NCBI GenBank assembly: GCA_014237955.1
Contig: JABABY010000004.1
Span: 9,848 to 34,723 of the forward strand
DNA length: 24,876 bases
Direction of reading: 5' to 3'
Source of the DNA: Planctomycetota bacterium
Lineage (GTDB): Bacteria; Planctomycetota; Planctomycetia; Pirellulales; UBA7805
The notes under the pieces are model-generated. The model searched no databases. It had not been told where the DNA came from and saw only the letters and a program-made list of their open reading frames with translations. Shown here piece after piece: positions 1 through 7,058 of the stretch (position 1 is the stretch's first letter; each line of letters opens with the position of its first letter). Position numbers and translations under genes: made by a program.

Positions 1-198
1 GCCAAGTCGCAAGATCGCCGCCTCGTGTACACCCGCATTGCAGGTGTAAGCTGCGGAGTTCTGCCACAACAGATTCTTGGCAACCAGGGTTACCGCATCT
101 GGTTCGATCCAAGCTACGCACTCTACCTCTGGGAAACGTTGGTGGAAATTGCTACCGAGTTTGGAGGTGGCATGGTGGATGCTGCGGGGATGCATTAG
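1..198 (+). CDS. C-terminal end of an unidentified protein (partial)
   Basis: Frame 1 is open from the left edge to a TAG at 196-198 and gives 65 residues, beginning AKSQDRRLVY and ending VDAAGMH. The composition (a run of Y, W and G, with a piece GYRIWFDPSYALYLWETL) looks like real folded protein rather than a shadow, and no competing frame is better. The piece faintly recalls the GYEI...ALxLWExL stretch of aminomethyltransferase (GcvT)-like proteins, but it is too short to assign. The gene is convergent with the DUF1349 gene that follows, with an 80-bp gap and no clear terminator. Confidence 0.55.
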   Translation, partial: AKSQDRRLVYTRIAGVSCGVLPQQILGNQGYRIWFDPSYALYLWETLVEIATEFGGGMVDAAGMH

Positions 199-277
199 CG
201 CGAGTAAAAAAACAAAATACTAACCGCGTGTGGCGCATGTTGTCACGACACTAAGGGCAGTCTGTTTCGAGCCGTTT

Positions 278-934
278 TTACTCCGTTTGATCCGGTGCAT
301 CGTCTGCGTCTTCGAGTTTGGCGATCCGAAAATGCTCAAACCGAATCCAATGTTCCGCATTGGGTGGTCCGTTGTAGCACTGGATACTCACCTGTTCGCG
401 CTCACTCGGCGGCAGTTTTCCGGTCGCTGCGACTTGAAACTCCCCCCTGCCCTCCTCGCGGAACATTGCGGTGTAGGAATCGGCTGTGAGGATGAGTCGC
501 AACTGGACCGTTTTGCTATCGATTGGTTTTCGTCCCGGTATGATCATTACCTTTCCGTCGACGAGTTCCTTGACCAGCTTGAAAACCGGTTTGCCATTCT
601 GGTACCACGTGATGCCTGCCTGTTCCCATTGTTCTGTTGGCGGTGACAGGTTGGTGACGGTTAAGTCGATTGCATAGGGAGCCTCATTGCGTGGAGGTGC
701 AGGTTGGACGAGTGCGTTTTTTACGGTGTCGGCGCGGCCAGGCACCACGCGAATTTCAAGCGCCCCGTCACGGACGCACCAGTGGCTGGCATGCTCGCGA
801 ATCCAACCCCATCGCTCGGCCAGATGTCCCTGAAAGTTATCCTCAAAGAGAACCTTGCCTGCTGCGGACGCCGGTGTCGCGCATGAAATCTGAGTCAGTA
901 GAAAAAAAGTCGTAAAGATCAGGAGATGCTTCAT
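278..934 (-). CDS. Secreted DUF1349 (concanavalin-like) protein
   Basis: The chosen start is the ATG at 934, giving 218 aa, because it begins a clear signal peptide (MKHLLIFTTFFLLTQIS, then ATPASA). The frame is open further up to an ATG at 1033, directly after the litR-like stop, but that would put 33 polar residues before the signal sequence. The mature part has the DUF1349 pattern: an F-x-D-x-F start, W-G-W-x-R-E near residue 43, then Q-A-G-x-x-W and a terminal H-x-I-R-F-E-H-F-R strand. DUF1349 is a beta-sandwich of the concanavalin/laminarinase-like class found in extracytoplasmic proteins; no catalytic residues are established, so a carbohydrate-binding or structural role is only inferred. 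It lies 99 bp downstream of the regulator on the same strand and may be co-transcribed with it. Confidence 0.8.
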   Translation of the reverse strand: MKHLLIFTTFFLLTQISCATPASAAGKVLFEDNFQGHLAERWGWIREHASHWCVRDGALEIRVVPGRADTVKNALVQPAPPRNEAPYAIDLTVTNLSPPTEQWEQAGITWYQNGKPVFKLVKELVDGKVMIIPGRKPIDSKTVQLRLILTADSYTAMFREEGRGEFQVAATGKLPPSEREQVSIQCYNGPPNAEHWIRFEHFRIAKLEDADDAPDQTE

Positions 935-1033
935 TTTGGTCACCACAATAAAAAAGGCACGATGATGTTTTCTGCCAACGGATTGCCTGAAGGAAATCGA
1001 TAACGATGGATTATAAACAACCCTCCGGAACAT

Positions 1034-1897
1034 TTACTTGATGGAATACAGCGTTCTGGCAAATGATTCAATGTGCTGGAAGTTGTCGCAATATGCTGCA
1101 TACTTCATCTCGTGACGAATCTCAGCACTCAGTGCGCGACCCCCGACTACGAAGGCCACATCGAGGCCGAAGCATTCGTAGAGTTCTTGGTAGCCGCTGA
1201 GAAAATCGTCCTCACCCTCAAGGCTGCTTATGCTAAGCCAGAATAATCGCGGGCGGTTTTCCTTGATAGCGGCCGAAAGCGTGGTGAACGGTAAATTGCC
1301 ACCGAGCGAACTTGCATTCCACCCGGATTCACGCAGCACGATTTCTGCCATCGTGGTACCAAGGCTGTACGGATCACCCTGGGGTGCTGCCCCAATTGCC
1401 ACCGGAGCGTCGGCGTTTGGCGTGCGGAGGAAGGAGCGTAGTTCGTTGATGACCCGAATTACGATATTACAGGCTCGCCGCTCCTGATAGACCTCTACTT
1501 TGCCACATTTCCATCGGTGGCCGATATCATCAAATGCTTTGGAAAACACCTCGTCGCAGATGCTGCTGATGGCGTGTTCGCCGAGATAGAGATCGAGGGC
1601 GATTTGGCGGCAAACCTCTTCATCGCCCTGCAGTAAGGCATTGCAGAATTGCCCCGCGGAACGATCCAGAACACGCACCGTGCGACCGGTTGTTGCAGGA
1701 AGCCCGACAAGTTCAGGGCGGACCAGTTCCTGTTTGCTAGCGCGCAAAAACTCGATGAGGCCGCTTAGGGGTATGCGGCGGTGCCCTCCAGCAGTGTAAG
1801 CCACGGGGAGGACGCCTTTATCGCACCATCGCTTGATCGAGGACTCACTGACCTGCAGAGCCCGGGCGACTTGTTTGGAGGTAAGATTTTCTCGCAT
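1034..1897 (-). CDS. MerR-type regulator with degenerate B12-binding domain (LitR/CarH family)
   Basis: The protein has 287 aa. Residues 5-52 are a MerR/excisionase-type winged HTH (LTSKQVARALQVSESSIKRW, then GGHRRIPLSGL). Residues about 80-155 resemble the helical cap and 165-285 the Rossmann-like cobalamin-binding domain of CarH/LitR, which in other bacteria represses light-induced genes in the dark and releases DNA when light breaks adenosylcobalamin. Fold landmarks remain: W129 and E139 of the W-x9-E-H cap motif, D175 and G180 of D-x-H-x-x-G, SSLGGNLP at 197-204 and VGGRAL at 251-256. The ligand histidines do not: Y177 replaces the cobalt-binding His of D-x-H-x-x-G, R140 replaces the His after E139, and K130 follows the Trp. 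Cobalamin binding is therefore doubtful. The gene is divergent from the sigma-factor operon, and its likely targets are the 9-bp repeats at that promoter. The start has only a weak ribosome binding site. Confidence 0.85.
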   Translation of the reverse strand: MRENLTSKQVARALQVSESSIKRWCDKGVLPVAYTAGGHRRIPLSGLIEFLRASKQELVRPELVGLPATTGRTVRVLDRSAGQFCNALLQGDEEVCRQIALDLYLGEHAISSICDEVFSKAFDDIGHRWKCGKVEVYQERRACNIVIRVINELRSFLRTPNADAPVAIGAAPQGDPYSLGTTMAEIVLRESGWNASSLGGNLPFTTLSAAIKENRPRLFWLSISSLEGEDDFLSGYQELYECFGLDVAFVVGGRALSAEIRHEMKYAAYCDNFQHIESFARTLYSIK

Positions 1898-1963
1898 AGG
1901 AACGGACCTGAAGGCCGATTTGAACGATTATTTTATGATTGCGAGGATGTTTCGACCTCAAAT

Positions 1964-1969
1964 AGTATA
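1964..1969 (-). promoter_or_regulatory. Possible -10 box for the MerR-type regulator
   Basis: Read leftwards, TATACT matches the sigma-70 -10 consensus at five of six positions and lies about 66 bp before the regulator ATG. No good -35 hexamer stands 16-18 bp upstream, so this is only a candidate, perhaps activator- or alternative-sigma dependent. Confidence 0.25.
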
Positions 1970-2010
1970 CCGTGGAGCGGTAATAATATAAGAGGATAAG
2001 GGCCATATTT

Positions 2011-2026
2011 GTTGATATATAACAAC
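2011..2026. promoter_or_regulatory. Imperfect palindrome in the divergent regulatory region
   Basis: The sequence GTTGATATATAACAAC is symmetric except for one pair (GTTGnTATATAnCAAC). It lies between the regulator gene and the sigma-factor promoter, 25 bp before the first perfect 9-bp repeat. It could be an operator, or simply an AT-rich spot in a 256-bp intergenic region. Confidence 0.3.
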
Positions 2027-2041
2027 TTACGCTAGCGAACA

Positions 2042-2068
2042 GAATATTTTGAACGTTTTGAACGTTTT
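2042..2068 (+). promoter_or_regulatory. Upstream operator: three 9-bp direct repeats, last two perfect
   Basis: GAACGTTTT occurs at 2051-2059 and again at 2060-2068, preceded in register by the degenerate copy GAATATTTT at 2042-2050. The array ends 4 bp before the -35 hexamer of the sigma-factor promoter. Direct, not inverted, tandem sites are known for CarH-type regulators, whose structure shows each DNA-binding head contacting one repeat (11-bp repeats in Thermus). The spacing here is 9 bp, so assignment to the neighbouring regulator is an inference. Confidence 0.6.
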
Positions 2069-2072
2069 TTCA

Positions 2073-2101
2073 TTGACCTTTCCTCTAGCTGCCGATAGAA
2101 T
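2073..2101 (+). promoter_or_regulatory. Sigma-70-type promoter of the lipid operon
   Basis: TTGACC at 2073-2078 and TAGAAT at 2096-2101 are separated by exactly 17 bp, and each matches the housekeeping consensus at five of six positions. The predicted transcript starts near 2108, at the first base of the downstream repeat pair. The promoter is flanked on both sides by the GAACGTTTT pairs, a layout expected for tight repression rather than activation. Confidence 0.65.
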
Positions 2102-2107
2102 GAGTAT

Positions 2108-2125
2108 GAACGTTTTGAACGTTTT
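2108..2125 (+). promoter_or_regulatory. Downstream operator: second pair of 9-bp direct repeats
   Basis: GAACGTTTTGAACGTTTT repeats exactly the 18-bp pair found at 2051-2068, 57 bp further on. It would cover about +1 to +18 of the transcript from the promoter at 2073-2101. A perfect 18-bp match twice within 75 bp is very unlikely by chance and is not explained by coding, because the real gene begins at 2154. Confidence 0.6.
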
Positions 2126-2153
2126 GTTTGTTTGGTGTTTTGGAGGTTCTCCC

Positions 2154-3119
2154 ATGAATACGGCCACAATAAAAGGTTCCAATCCATCTTTTCCGTGCGA
2201 TCAGGTGAATCGGTTCTCCGCCGCCTTAAGCCAACGCGCTAGGAACACCCTCTCACGAGAGACGGGCTTCATCTCAAATTCGAGTTTTGATCCCTCCTTG
2301 GACCAAGATCTTGGCACCGAAGACCCACGGGTCCGGGCTGTCGAGCAAGGTGTGTCGATCGCTGTTGTATTCGAGGGCCTTGGCCTGATTCCTGGAAATC
2401 TTACACAGCTGTGTGGTACGCCGATATTGAGCCGCGAAGAGGAAATGGCGCTCTTTCGGCGGATGAACTTTCTCAAGTTCAGAGCCAATGTTTTGCGCAC
2501 GTCTCTAAATATAAAAACGCCTGAACCGAAGGTTCTAGATAAGATTGAGGATATGCTCATGCGGTCAGAACGTATCCGCAACCACCTCATTCAGTCTAAC
2601 ATTAGACTCGTAATTTCGATTGCAAAAAGTTTTGCGAACATTCGCAATCCACTCGATGACTTATTGAGCGAAGGGATCACGGCGATGATGCGAGCAGTCG
2701 AGAAGTTTGATTATGACCGCGGATTCCGCTTCAGCACCTATGCGACTCGAGCCATACGCTGTGCATTATACCGTCATCTGCAAAAAGGACAGAAAATGCG
2801 CCAACGGTTTGCCACCAATAGAGAGAGTCTCGATTTCTCGGAGAGTTCGTATAAGGAAACAGATTCTACCAATCCACTCGACAGTTCACTCCATCACGCT
2901 CTTTCCAGAATGTTACTTAGGCTCAACACGCGCGAGCAGTTAATTATGAGGATGCGTTTTGGATTGGAGGATGGTGGAACCAAAAAAACATTTTCAGACA
3001 TTGGTCAAATGCTAAACGTTTCTAAGGAGCGTGTCCGTCAAATTAGCGAACGGGCGATGGGAAAGCTGCGATCCATGACTGCCGAATTTGGCCTCGATTC
3101 ATTTATCCCCGAAGGATAA
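2154..3119 (+). CDS. Sigma-70 family RNA polymerase sigma factor
   Basis: The start is the ATG at 2154, preceded by GGAGG at 2142-2146 with a 7-nt gap. The open frame continues up to 2049, but that part is a translation of the operator repeats and lies partly upstream of the promoter. The 321-aa product has a region 1.2-like segment (about 88-118, ILSREEEMALFRRMNFLK), region 2 at about 147-210 (DDLLSEGITAMMRAVEKFDY, then RFSTYATRAIRCALYRHL) and region 4 at about 250-310 with an HTH and VRQISERAMGKLR. Region 3 is short and divergent. This is a group 2/3 type factor, not an ECF factor. It is the first gene of the lipid operon, so it may amplify the response or direct polymerase to other genes elsewhere. 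No anti-sigma factor is visible. Confidence 0.9.
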   Translation: MNTATIKGSNPSFPCDQVNRFSAALSQRARNTLSRETGFISNSSFDPSLDQDLGTEDPRVRAVEQGVSIAVVFEGLGLIPGNLTQLCGTPILSREEEMALFRRMNFLKFRANVLRTSLNIKTPEPKVLDKIEDMLMRSERIRNHLIQSNIRLVISIAKSFANIRNPLDDLLSEGITAMMRAVEKFDYDRGFRFSTYATRAIRCALYRHLQKGQKMRQRFATNRESLDFSESSYKETDSTNPLDSSLHHALSRMLLRLNTREQLIMRMRFGLEDGGTKKTFSDIGQMLNVSKERVRQISERAMGKLRSMTAEFGLDSFIPEG

Positions 3120-3126
3120 TCACACC

Positions 3127-4668
3127 ATGATTACCTGTGACTCCCATCCGTTAGTACTGCTCACCGGCGCAACTGGTTACATCGGCGGCCGCTTGCTTTC
3201 CAAGCTTGAACAGAGGAATAGCAGAATTCGCTGTATCGTACGTCAGCCCAAGCGCCTTGCGGGTCAGGTTGCTCAAGAAACCGAAATCATCGCTGGTGAT
3301 GTTATGGATTTTAACTTGCTACATTCCGCGATGCAGGGAGTCGATACTGCTTTCTATCTTATTCATTCGATGGGTTCCTCGGAACGCTTTGAGGACGCCG
3401 ACCGAGAAGCCGCCAAGACGTTCGCACATGCAGCTACGCGCGCGGGTGTTCGAAGAATTATCTATTTAGGGGGGCTCGGAGATGATGAACATTCACTTTC
3501 ACCACACCTTAGAAGCAGGCACGAGGTTGGGGACCTGCTGAGGGAATCAAGCTGTCAGGTTATCGAATTACGTGCGTCGATTGTGATTGGATCGGGAAGC
3601 CTATCCTTTGAACTTGTGCGTTCATTGGTCGAGCGGCTCCCGGTGATGATCTGTCCGAAGTGGGTAAGCACGCTTGCTCAGCCAATAGCTGTTGAGGATG
3701 TCCTCGAATATCTCCTCGCAGCGCTCGATTGGAATAAGGGGGGGAATCTTACTTTCGAAGTGGGTGGACCGGATCGTGTGACGTATGGAGAAATTATGCG
3801 GGAGTACGCCCGCCAACGTGGCCTCCGGCGCCTGTTGATCTCGGTTCCGGTTCTGACACCATGGCTATCAAGTATTTGGCTAGCACTCGTAACACCTATT
3901 TATGCCCGCATTGGCCGGAAGCTAGTGGAGAGCATGCGAAATCCTACGGTGGTCAATAAACCGGCAGCACTAGGGGCTTTCCCGTTGCGGCCTCGCGGCC
4001 TTGTCGAGGCAATTGAAAGGGCAGTTATCAACGAAGATCGTGAAATCGCGGAGACCCGTTGGTCCGATGCATGCTCTTCTACTCCAAGTTCAGACAGTAG
4101 TGACCGCGTTCAATTCGGACGGCGCCTTGTCGATGTCCGTACGATCGATGTGTCGGTATCACCATCCTGCGCATTCCAGCCGATTCAACAAATTGGGGGA
4201 CGCCGAGGATGGTATCACGCTAATGGTCTTTGGCAATTACGTGCTTGGATTGACGTTTTAGCAGGAGGAATTGGCTCACGCCGCGGCAGGCGCGATTCCT
4301 TTGAATTACGTGTCGGTGATACACTCGATTGGTGGCGAGTTGAGGCATATGAACCAGGTCGACTCCTGCGGCTAAAAGCGGAGATGAAATTACCCGGTCG
4401 CGCATGGCTCGAGTTTGAAGTTGCGCGAAATGGTACGGGTTCCACAATCCGTCAAACAGCATCCTTCGATCCGTGTGGGTTGTTTGGGATCCTTTATTGG
4501 TATGTGCTGGTCCCACTACACTCTCCAATATTCCGTGGAATGCTCCAACAGATTGCCAGGTTGGCGGAGGAGCGGAATGGTGAACTAGGCAACACCGCCC
4601 AACACCAAACCGTAGGGCACGAGATGAGGAGCCGTTCAGGAAAACAGGGAACACAAGTCAAAATATGA
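3127..4668 (+). CDS. NAD(P)-binding SDR/NmrA-like protein with C-terminal DUF2867
   Basis: The ATG at 3127 is preferred over an in-frame TTG at 3088: it has AAGGA at 3112-3116, lies 7 bp after the sigma stop and begins just before the fold. The protein has 513 aa. Residues 8-30 form the Rossmann entry, with TGATGYIGGR at 13-22. The pattern IHSMG, then FAHAATRAGVRRIIYLGGLG, is typical of atypical SDRs of the NmrA/complex-I 39-kDa type. From about residue 345 a DUF2867 domain follows (RRGWYHANGLWQLRAWID, then DTLDWWRVEAYEPGRLLRL), ending in a hydrophobic aromatic stretch near LFGILYWYVLVPLHSPIF. This two-domain arrangement is usual for the family. The substrate is unknown; the setting suggests a lipid or isoprenoid intermediate. 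The last 30 or so residues are polar. Confidence 0.88.
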   Translation: MITCDSHPLVLLTGATGYIGGRLLSKLEQRNSRIRCIVRQPKRLAGQVAQETEIIAGDVMDFNLLHSAMQGVDTAFYLIHSMGSSERFEDADREAAKTFAHAATRAGVRRIIYLGGLGDDEHSLSPHLRSRHEVGDLLRESSCQVIELRASIVIGSGSLSFELVRSLVERLPVMICPKWVSTLAQPIAVEDVLEYLLAALDWNKGGNLTFEVGGPDRVTYGEIMREYARQRGLRRLLISVPVLTPWLSSIWLALVTPIYARIGRKLVESMRNPTVVNKPAALGAFPLRPRGLVEAIERAVINEDREIAETRWSDACSSTPSSDSSDRVQFGRRLVDVRTIDVSVSPSCAFQPIQQIGGRRGWYHANGLWQLRAWIDVLAGGIGSRRGRRDSFELRVGDTLDWWRVEAYEPGRLLRLKAEMKLPGRAWLEFEVARNGTGSTIRQTASFDPCGLFGILYWYVLVPLHSPIFRGMLQQIARLAEERNGELGNTAQHQTVGHEMRSRSGKQGTQVKI

Positions 4669-4767
4669 CCATCGTCGCATGCTCCTTCTAAAAGAAAAAT
4701 GAAATCTGTTGATGGAAGCATTTATCGACACACACTTTTTTATATCAGCAACTAGGGAGGTTGAAAT

Positions 4768-4935
4768 ATGAGTCGAAAATACGCAAAACTGGGATTTATA
4801 CTTGCTGCCGGCGCATCGTTTTTGCTCTCGGTATCCCTTTGGTTTTCGGGCAATACTCAGGAAGGTGTCTTCGTCGGGCTCTGGGTCCCTTCGATACTTT
4901 CTTTTGGAACGCTACTCATGCACAAAGTGAATTGA
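4768..4935 (+). CDS. Small membrane protein, 55 aa, two predicted TM segments
   Basis: The ATG at 4768 has an excellent ribosome binding site (AGGGAGG at 4754-4760, 7 nt before it) and ends at TGA 4933-4935. The product starts MSRKYAKLGF. It has one hydrophobic segment at about residues 8-27 and another at about 33-51, with a short polar loop containing NTQEG between them. It is shorter than many ORF-length cutoffs, so automatic annotation may miss it. It lies 99 bp after the SDR gene and 3 bp before the next small gene, in the same direction. No family is recognised. A role as a small partner or anchor for the lipid enzymes is only a guess from position. Confidence 0.7.
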   Translation: MSRKYAKLGFILAAGASFLLSVSLWFSGNTQEGVFVGLWVPSILSFGTLLMHKVN

Positions 4936-4938
4936 TCG

Positions 4939-5046
4939 ATGGATAACGTTTTCATATTCTCCTTCGGGTGCGTTGTGTTCGGTATCATTATCAGTTCTGC
5001 GTTTGTATTGCTTATTGCCTCCGACGATCCGGAGGATATTGCATGA
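4939..5046 (+). CDS. Small single-TM protein, 35 aa
   Basis: The ATG at 4939 follows the 55-aa gene stop by 3 bp and ends at TGA 5044-5046. The product begins MDNVFIFSFGCVVFGIIISS, continues with a hydrophobic FVLLIA and ends in the acidic tail SDDPEDIA: one TM helix of about 25 residues with a short acidic end. There is no separate strong ribosome binding site, so translation is probably coupled to the gene before it. Size and composition resemble small subunits of membrane complexes, but no family is recognised. Confidence 0.55.
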   Translation: MDNVFIFSFGCVVFGIIISSAFVLLIASDDPEDIA

Positions 5047-5068
5047 ACGTTGCCATTCGGAATCTACA

Positions 5069-6331
5069 ATGAAGATTGTTATTATCGGTGCTGGTGTGAG
5101 CGGCTTGGTTGCCGCGAGAATTTTGTCTCGGGACCATGAAGTTCACGTCTTTGAGGCTGGGAAGTACGCCGGTGGGCATGCAAACTCGGTGGATGTCGAG
5201 CTAGCTGGTAAACAGTTTGTCGTCGATACCGGTTTTATGGTCTTTAATGATAAAACCTATCCCATGTTCTGTCGCTTACTGGAGATTCTGGGAACGCCTG
5301 TGCGAGATTCAGACATGAGCTTCAGTGTTCGCTGCGACCAAACGGGAATCGAATACCAGGGCAGCTCTTTACGCGGACTGTTCGCACAGCCCCGCAACGC
5401 GTTGCGCCCGTCATTTTATCGCATGCTTCTGGATATTGCTCGGTTCAATCGAGAGTCCCGTAAGTTCGCAGCAGCAGGAGATGTGGAGATACCGCTTGGC
5501 CAATTCCTAAAGCGGGGAAACTATGGACAGAGATTTTTCCACCAGTACCTTATCCCGATGATCGCAGCGATCTGGTCAGCACGCCCCAGCAGCGTTTTCG
5601 ATTTTCCGGCGATCTTTATGATCCGGTTTCTGCAGAATCACGGTCTGTTGCAGTTTTGCGATCGACCCACCTGGAAGACGATTCCGGGCGGTTCGCGAAG
5701 ATACGTGAAATCGTTGATTGCTCCGTTTCGCGATCGAATCCGCCTCGGCACGCCGGTAAAATCAATTTCTCGGCATGCGGACCATGTTGCGATTGAATCT
5801 GCAGGTTGTGGAGAGCGATTCGATGCGGCAATATTGGCGACCCACGCGGACCAGTCGTTGAAAATGCTCGCGGACGCAGATGAGGTGGAACGTTCCGTAC
5901 TGGGTGGATTCTCCTACCAGACAAATGAGGCGGTACTCCATACGGATGTATCGATGTTGCCGAGGAAACGTCGCGCCTGGGCCAGTTGGAACTATCGAGT
6001 CACGGCTTCTGCAGACCAACCTGCAAGTGTGACCTACGATCTCAGCCGGCTACAGGGGATTGATTCTCCGCAACCTATCCTCGTCACGCTTAATCCAGCA
6101 GCCCCGATCGATTCGGCGAAGATCCTCCGGCATTTCACCTATCACCATCCAATCTTTTCGTTAGATTCGATCGCCTCCCAACGCAGATTTGCGGCAATGA
6201 ACGGGCGGCGAGGTACTTATTTCTGTGGTGCTTACCGCTTTAATGGTTTCCACGAAGACGGTGTCGCCAGCGCTTTGGAAGTCGGCGCTTACTTTGACAA
6301 AGGAATTGAAGATGCAAAGCTGCCTGTATGA
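5069..6331 (+). CDS. FAD-dependent amine-oxidase-like (NAD(P)-binding Rossmann) oxidoreductase
   Basis: The start is the ATG at 5069, where the dinucleotide fold begins at once (MKIVIIGAGVSGLVAARILS, GxGxxG at residues 7-12). The frame is open up to 4973, but that part overlaps the 35-aa gene. The 420-aa product has the second FAD motif HVFEAGKYAGGHANS near residues 25-40, DTGFMVFND near 53, and the C-terminal FAD loop CGAYRFNGFHEDGVASALEVG near 386-406. This is the amine-oxidase/desaturase-like flavoprotein class often linked to DUF1365 and CFA synthase genes. The Rhodobacter furan-fatty-acid dehydrogenase UfaD is a functional comparison, though whether this protein is its ortholog cannot be told here. 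An unsaturation or oxidation step on a methylated acyl chain is the inferred job. Its end overlaps the DUF1365 gene by 20 bp. Confidence 0.87.
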   Translation: MKIVIIGAGVSGLVAARILSRDHEVHVFEAGKYAGGHANSVDVELAGKQFVVDTGFMVFNDKTYPMFCRLLEILGTPVRDSDMSFSVRCDQTGIEYQGSSLRGLFAQPRNALRPSFYRMLLDIARFNRESRKFAAAGDVEIPLGQFLKRGNYGQRFFHQYLIPMIAAIWSARPSSVFDFPAIFMIRFLQNHGLLQFCDRPTWKTIPGGSRRYVKSLIAPFRDRIRLGTPVKSISRHADHVAIESAGCGERFDAAILATHADQSLKMLADADEVERSVLGGFSYQTNEAVLHTDVSMLPRKRRAWASWNYRVTASADQPASVTYDLSRLQGIDSPQPILVTLNPAAPIDSAKILRHFTYHHPIFSLDSIASQRRFAAMNGRRGTYFCGAYRFNGFHEDGVASALEVGAYFDKGIEDAKLPV

Positions 6332-7058
6332 AGGCGTTGTCACCCACGCCCGAGTTCGTCCGGTAGACCATGCATTCCGCTATCGGATGTTTATGGCTTA
6401 TCTTGATCTCGATGAACTGGCAGGTACACTCGATTCAGTCACACTGCTGAGCCGTCGTCGGTTCGCGCCTGCGTCATTCTTGCGCGACGATCATTTGGGG
6501 CCTATCGATCAACCGCTTGCTGTATCAGTACGAGAACATGTGCGCGATAAGGTGGGCATTGAGACCCGCGGTCCCGTCCGGATTTTAACCCAACTGCGAT
6601 ACTTCGGCGCCTACTTCAGCCCGATCAATCTGTTCTATCTCTTTGACGAAACAGAAACGCGCATCGAAGCCGTCGTGGCCGAAGTGAGCAACACTCCCTG
6701 GCTGGAGCGGCATCATTACATCCTTTGGGAAGGCAACTGCAGCCAACGAGAAAACAAAATGGCGTTCTCCCACTGCAAGGAGTTTCATGTCTCTCCATTT
6801 ATGGACATGGACGCGGAGTATCGCTGGCAATTGACATCTCCAGCCGAGCAACTCAGCGTACAGCTTTCATCTTTTAACGAAGGTCGCTCTCTGTTTCAGG
6901 CGAACATGACGTTAACGCGTCGACCACTCGACAACCGACACCTCGCCTGTCTGTTGTTGCGATATCCAGTTACATCGGCGCGCATCACGATGGCTATTTA
7001 TTTTCAAGCACTCAAACTCTGGCTAAAAAAATGTCCGTTCTTTCCACATCCAAAGTAA
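6312..7058 (+). CDS. DUF1365 family protein
   Basis: The ATG at 6312 lies inside the end of the flavoprotein gene (20-bp overlap) with AAGGA at 6299-6303. The longer frame back to 6225 would overlap far more and adds no conserved sequence. The 248-aa protein begins MQSCLYEGVVTHARVRPVDH and has the DUF1365 hallmarks HAFRYRMFMAYLDLDEL, then TQLRYFGAYFSPINLFY near residue 95, and EFHVSPFMDMDAEYRW near 158. The family has no settled biochemical function but is almost always next to CFA-like methyltransferases and amine-oxidase-like flavoproteins, as here, so it probably takes part in the same lipid modification. Its stop overlaps the next gene by 28 bp, pointing to tight translational coupling. 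Confidence 0.88.
   Translation: MQSCLYEGVVTHARVRPVDHAFRYRMFMAYLDLDELAGTLDSVTLLSRRRFAPASFLRDDHLGPIDQPLAVSVREHVRDKVGIETRGPVRILTQLRYFGAYFSPINLFYLFDETETRIEAVVAEVSNTPWLERHHYILWEGNCSQRENKMAFSHCKEFHVSPFMDMDAEYRWQLTSPAEQLSVQLSSFNEGRSLFQANMTLTRRPLDNRHLACLLLRYPVTSARITMAIYFQALKLWLKKCPFFPHPK

Noticed and set aside
1..198. Assignment of the left partial gene to aminomethyltransferase (GcvT) family
   Set aside because: Only a faint resemblance over some 20 residues; too little sequence to support it.
935..1033. 33-residue N-terminal extension of the DUF1349 protein from the ATG touching the regulator stop
   Set aside because: It would bury the signal peptide behind a polar basic stretch; translational coupling is possible but less likely.
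2049..2153. N-terminal extension of the sigma factor with a repeated MNVLNV peptide
   Set aside because: It is a translation of the operator repeats and of sequence at or before the predicted transcript start; the ATG at 2154 has a GGAGG site.
2154..3119. ECF-type sigma factor paired with a ChrR anti-sigma
   Set aside because: The protein has region 1.2 and is 321 aa long, so it is not ECF, and no ChrR-like zinc protein is nearby.
3088..3126. TTG start giving a 13-residue extension of the SDR protein
   Set aside because: It would overlap the sigma gene by 32 bp; the ATG at 3127 has AAGGA upstream and sits directly before the Rossmann fold.
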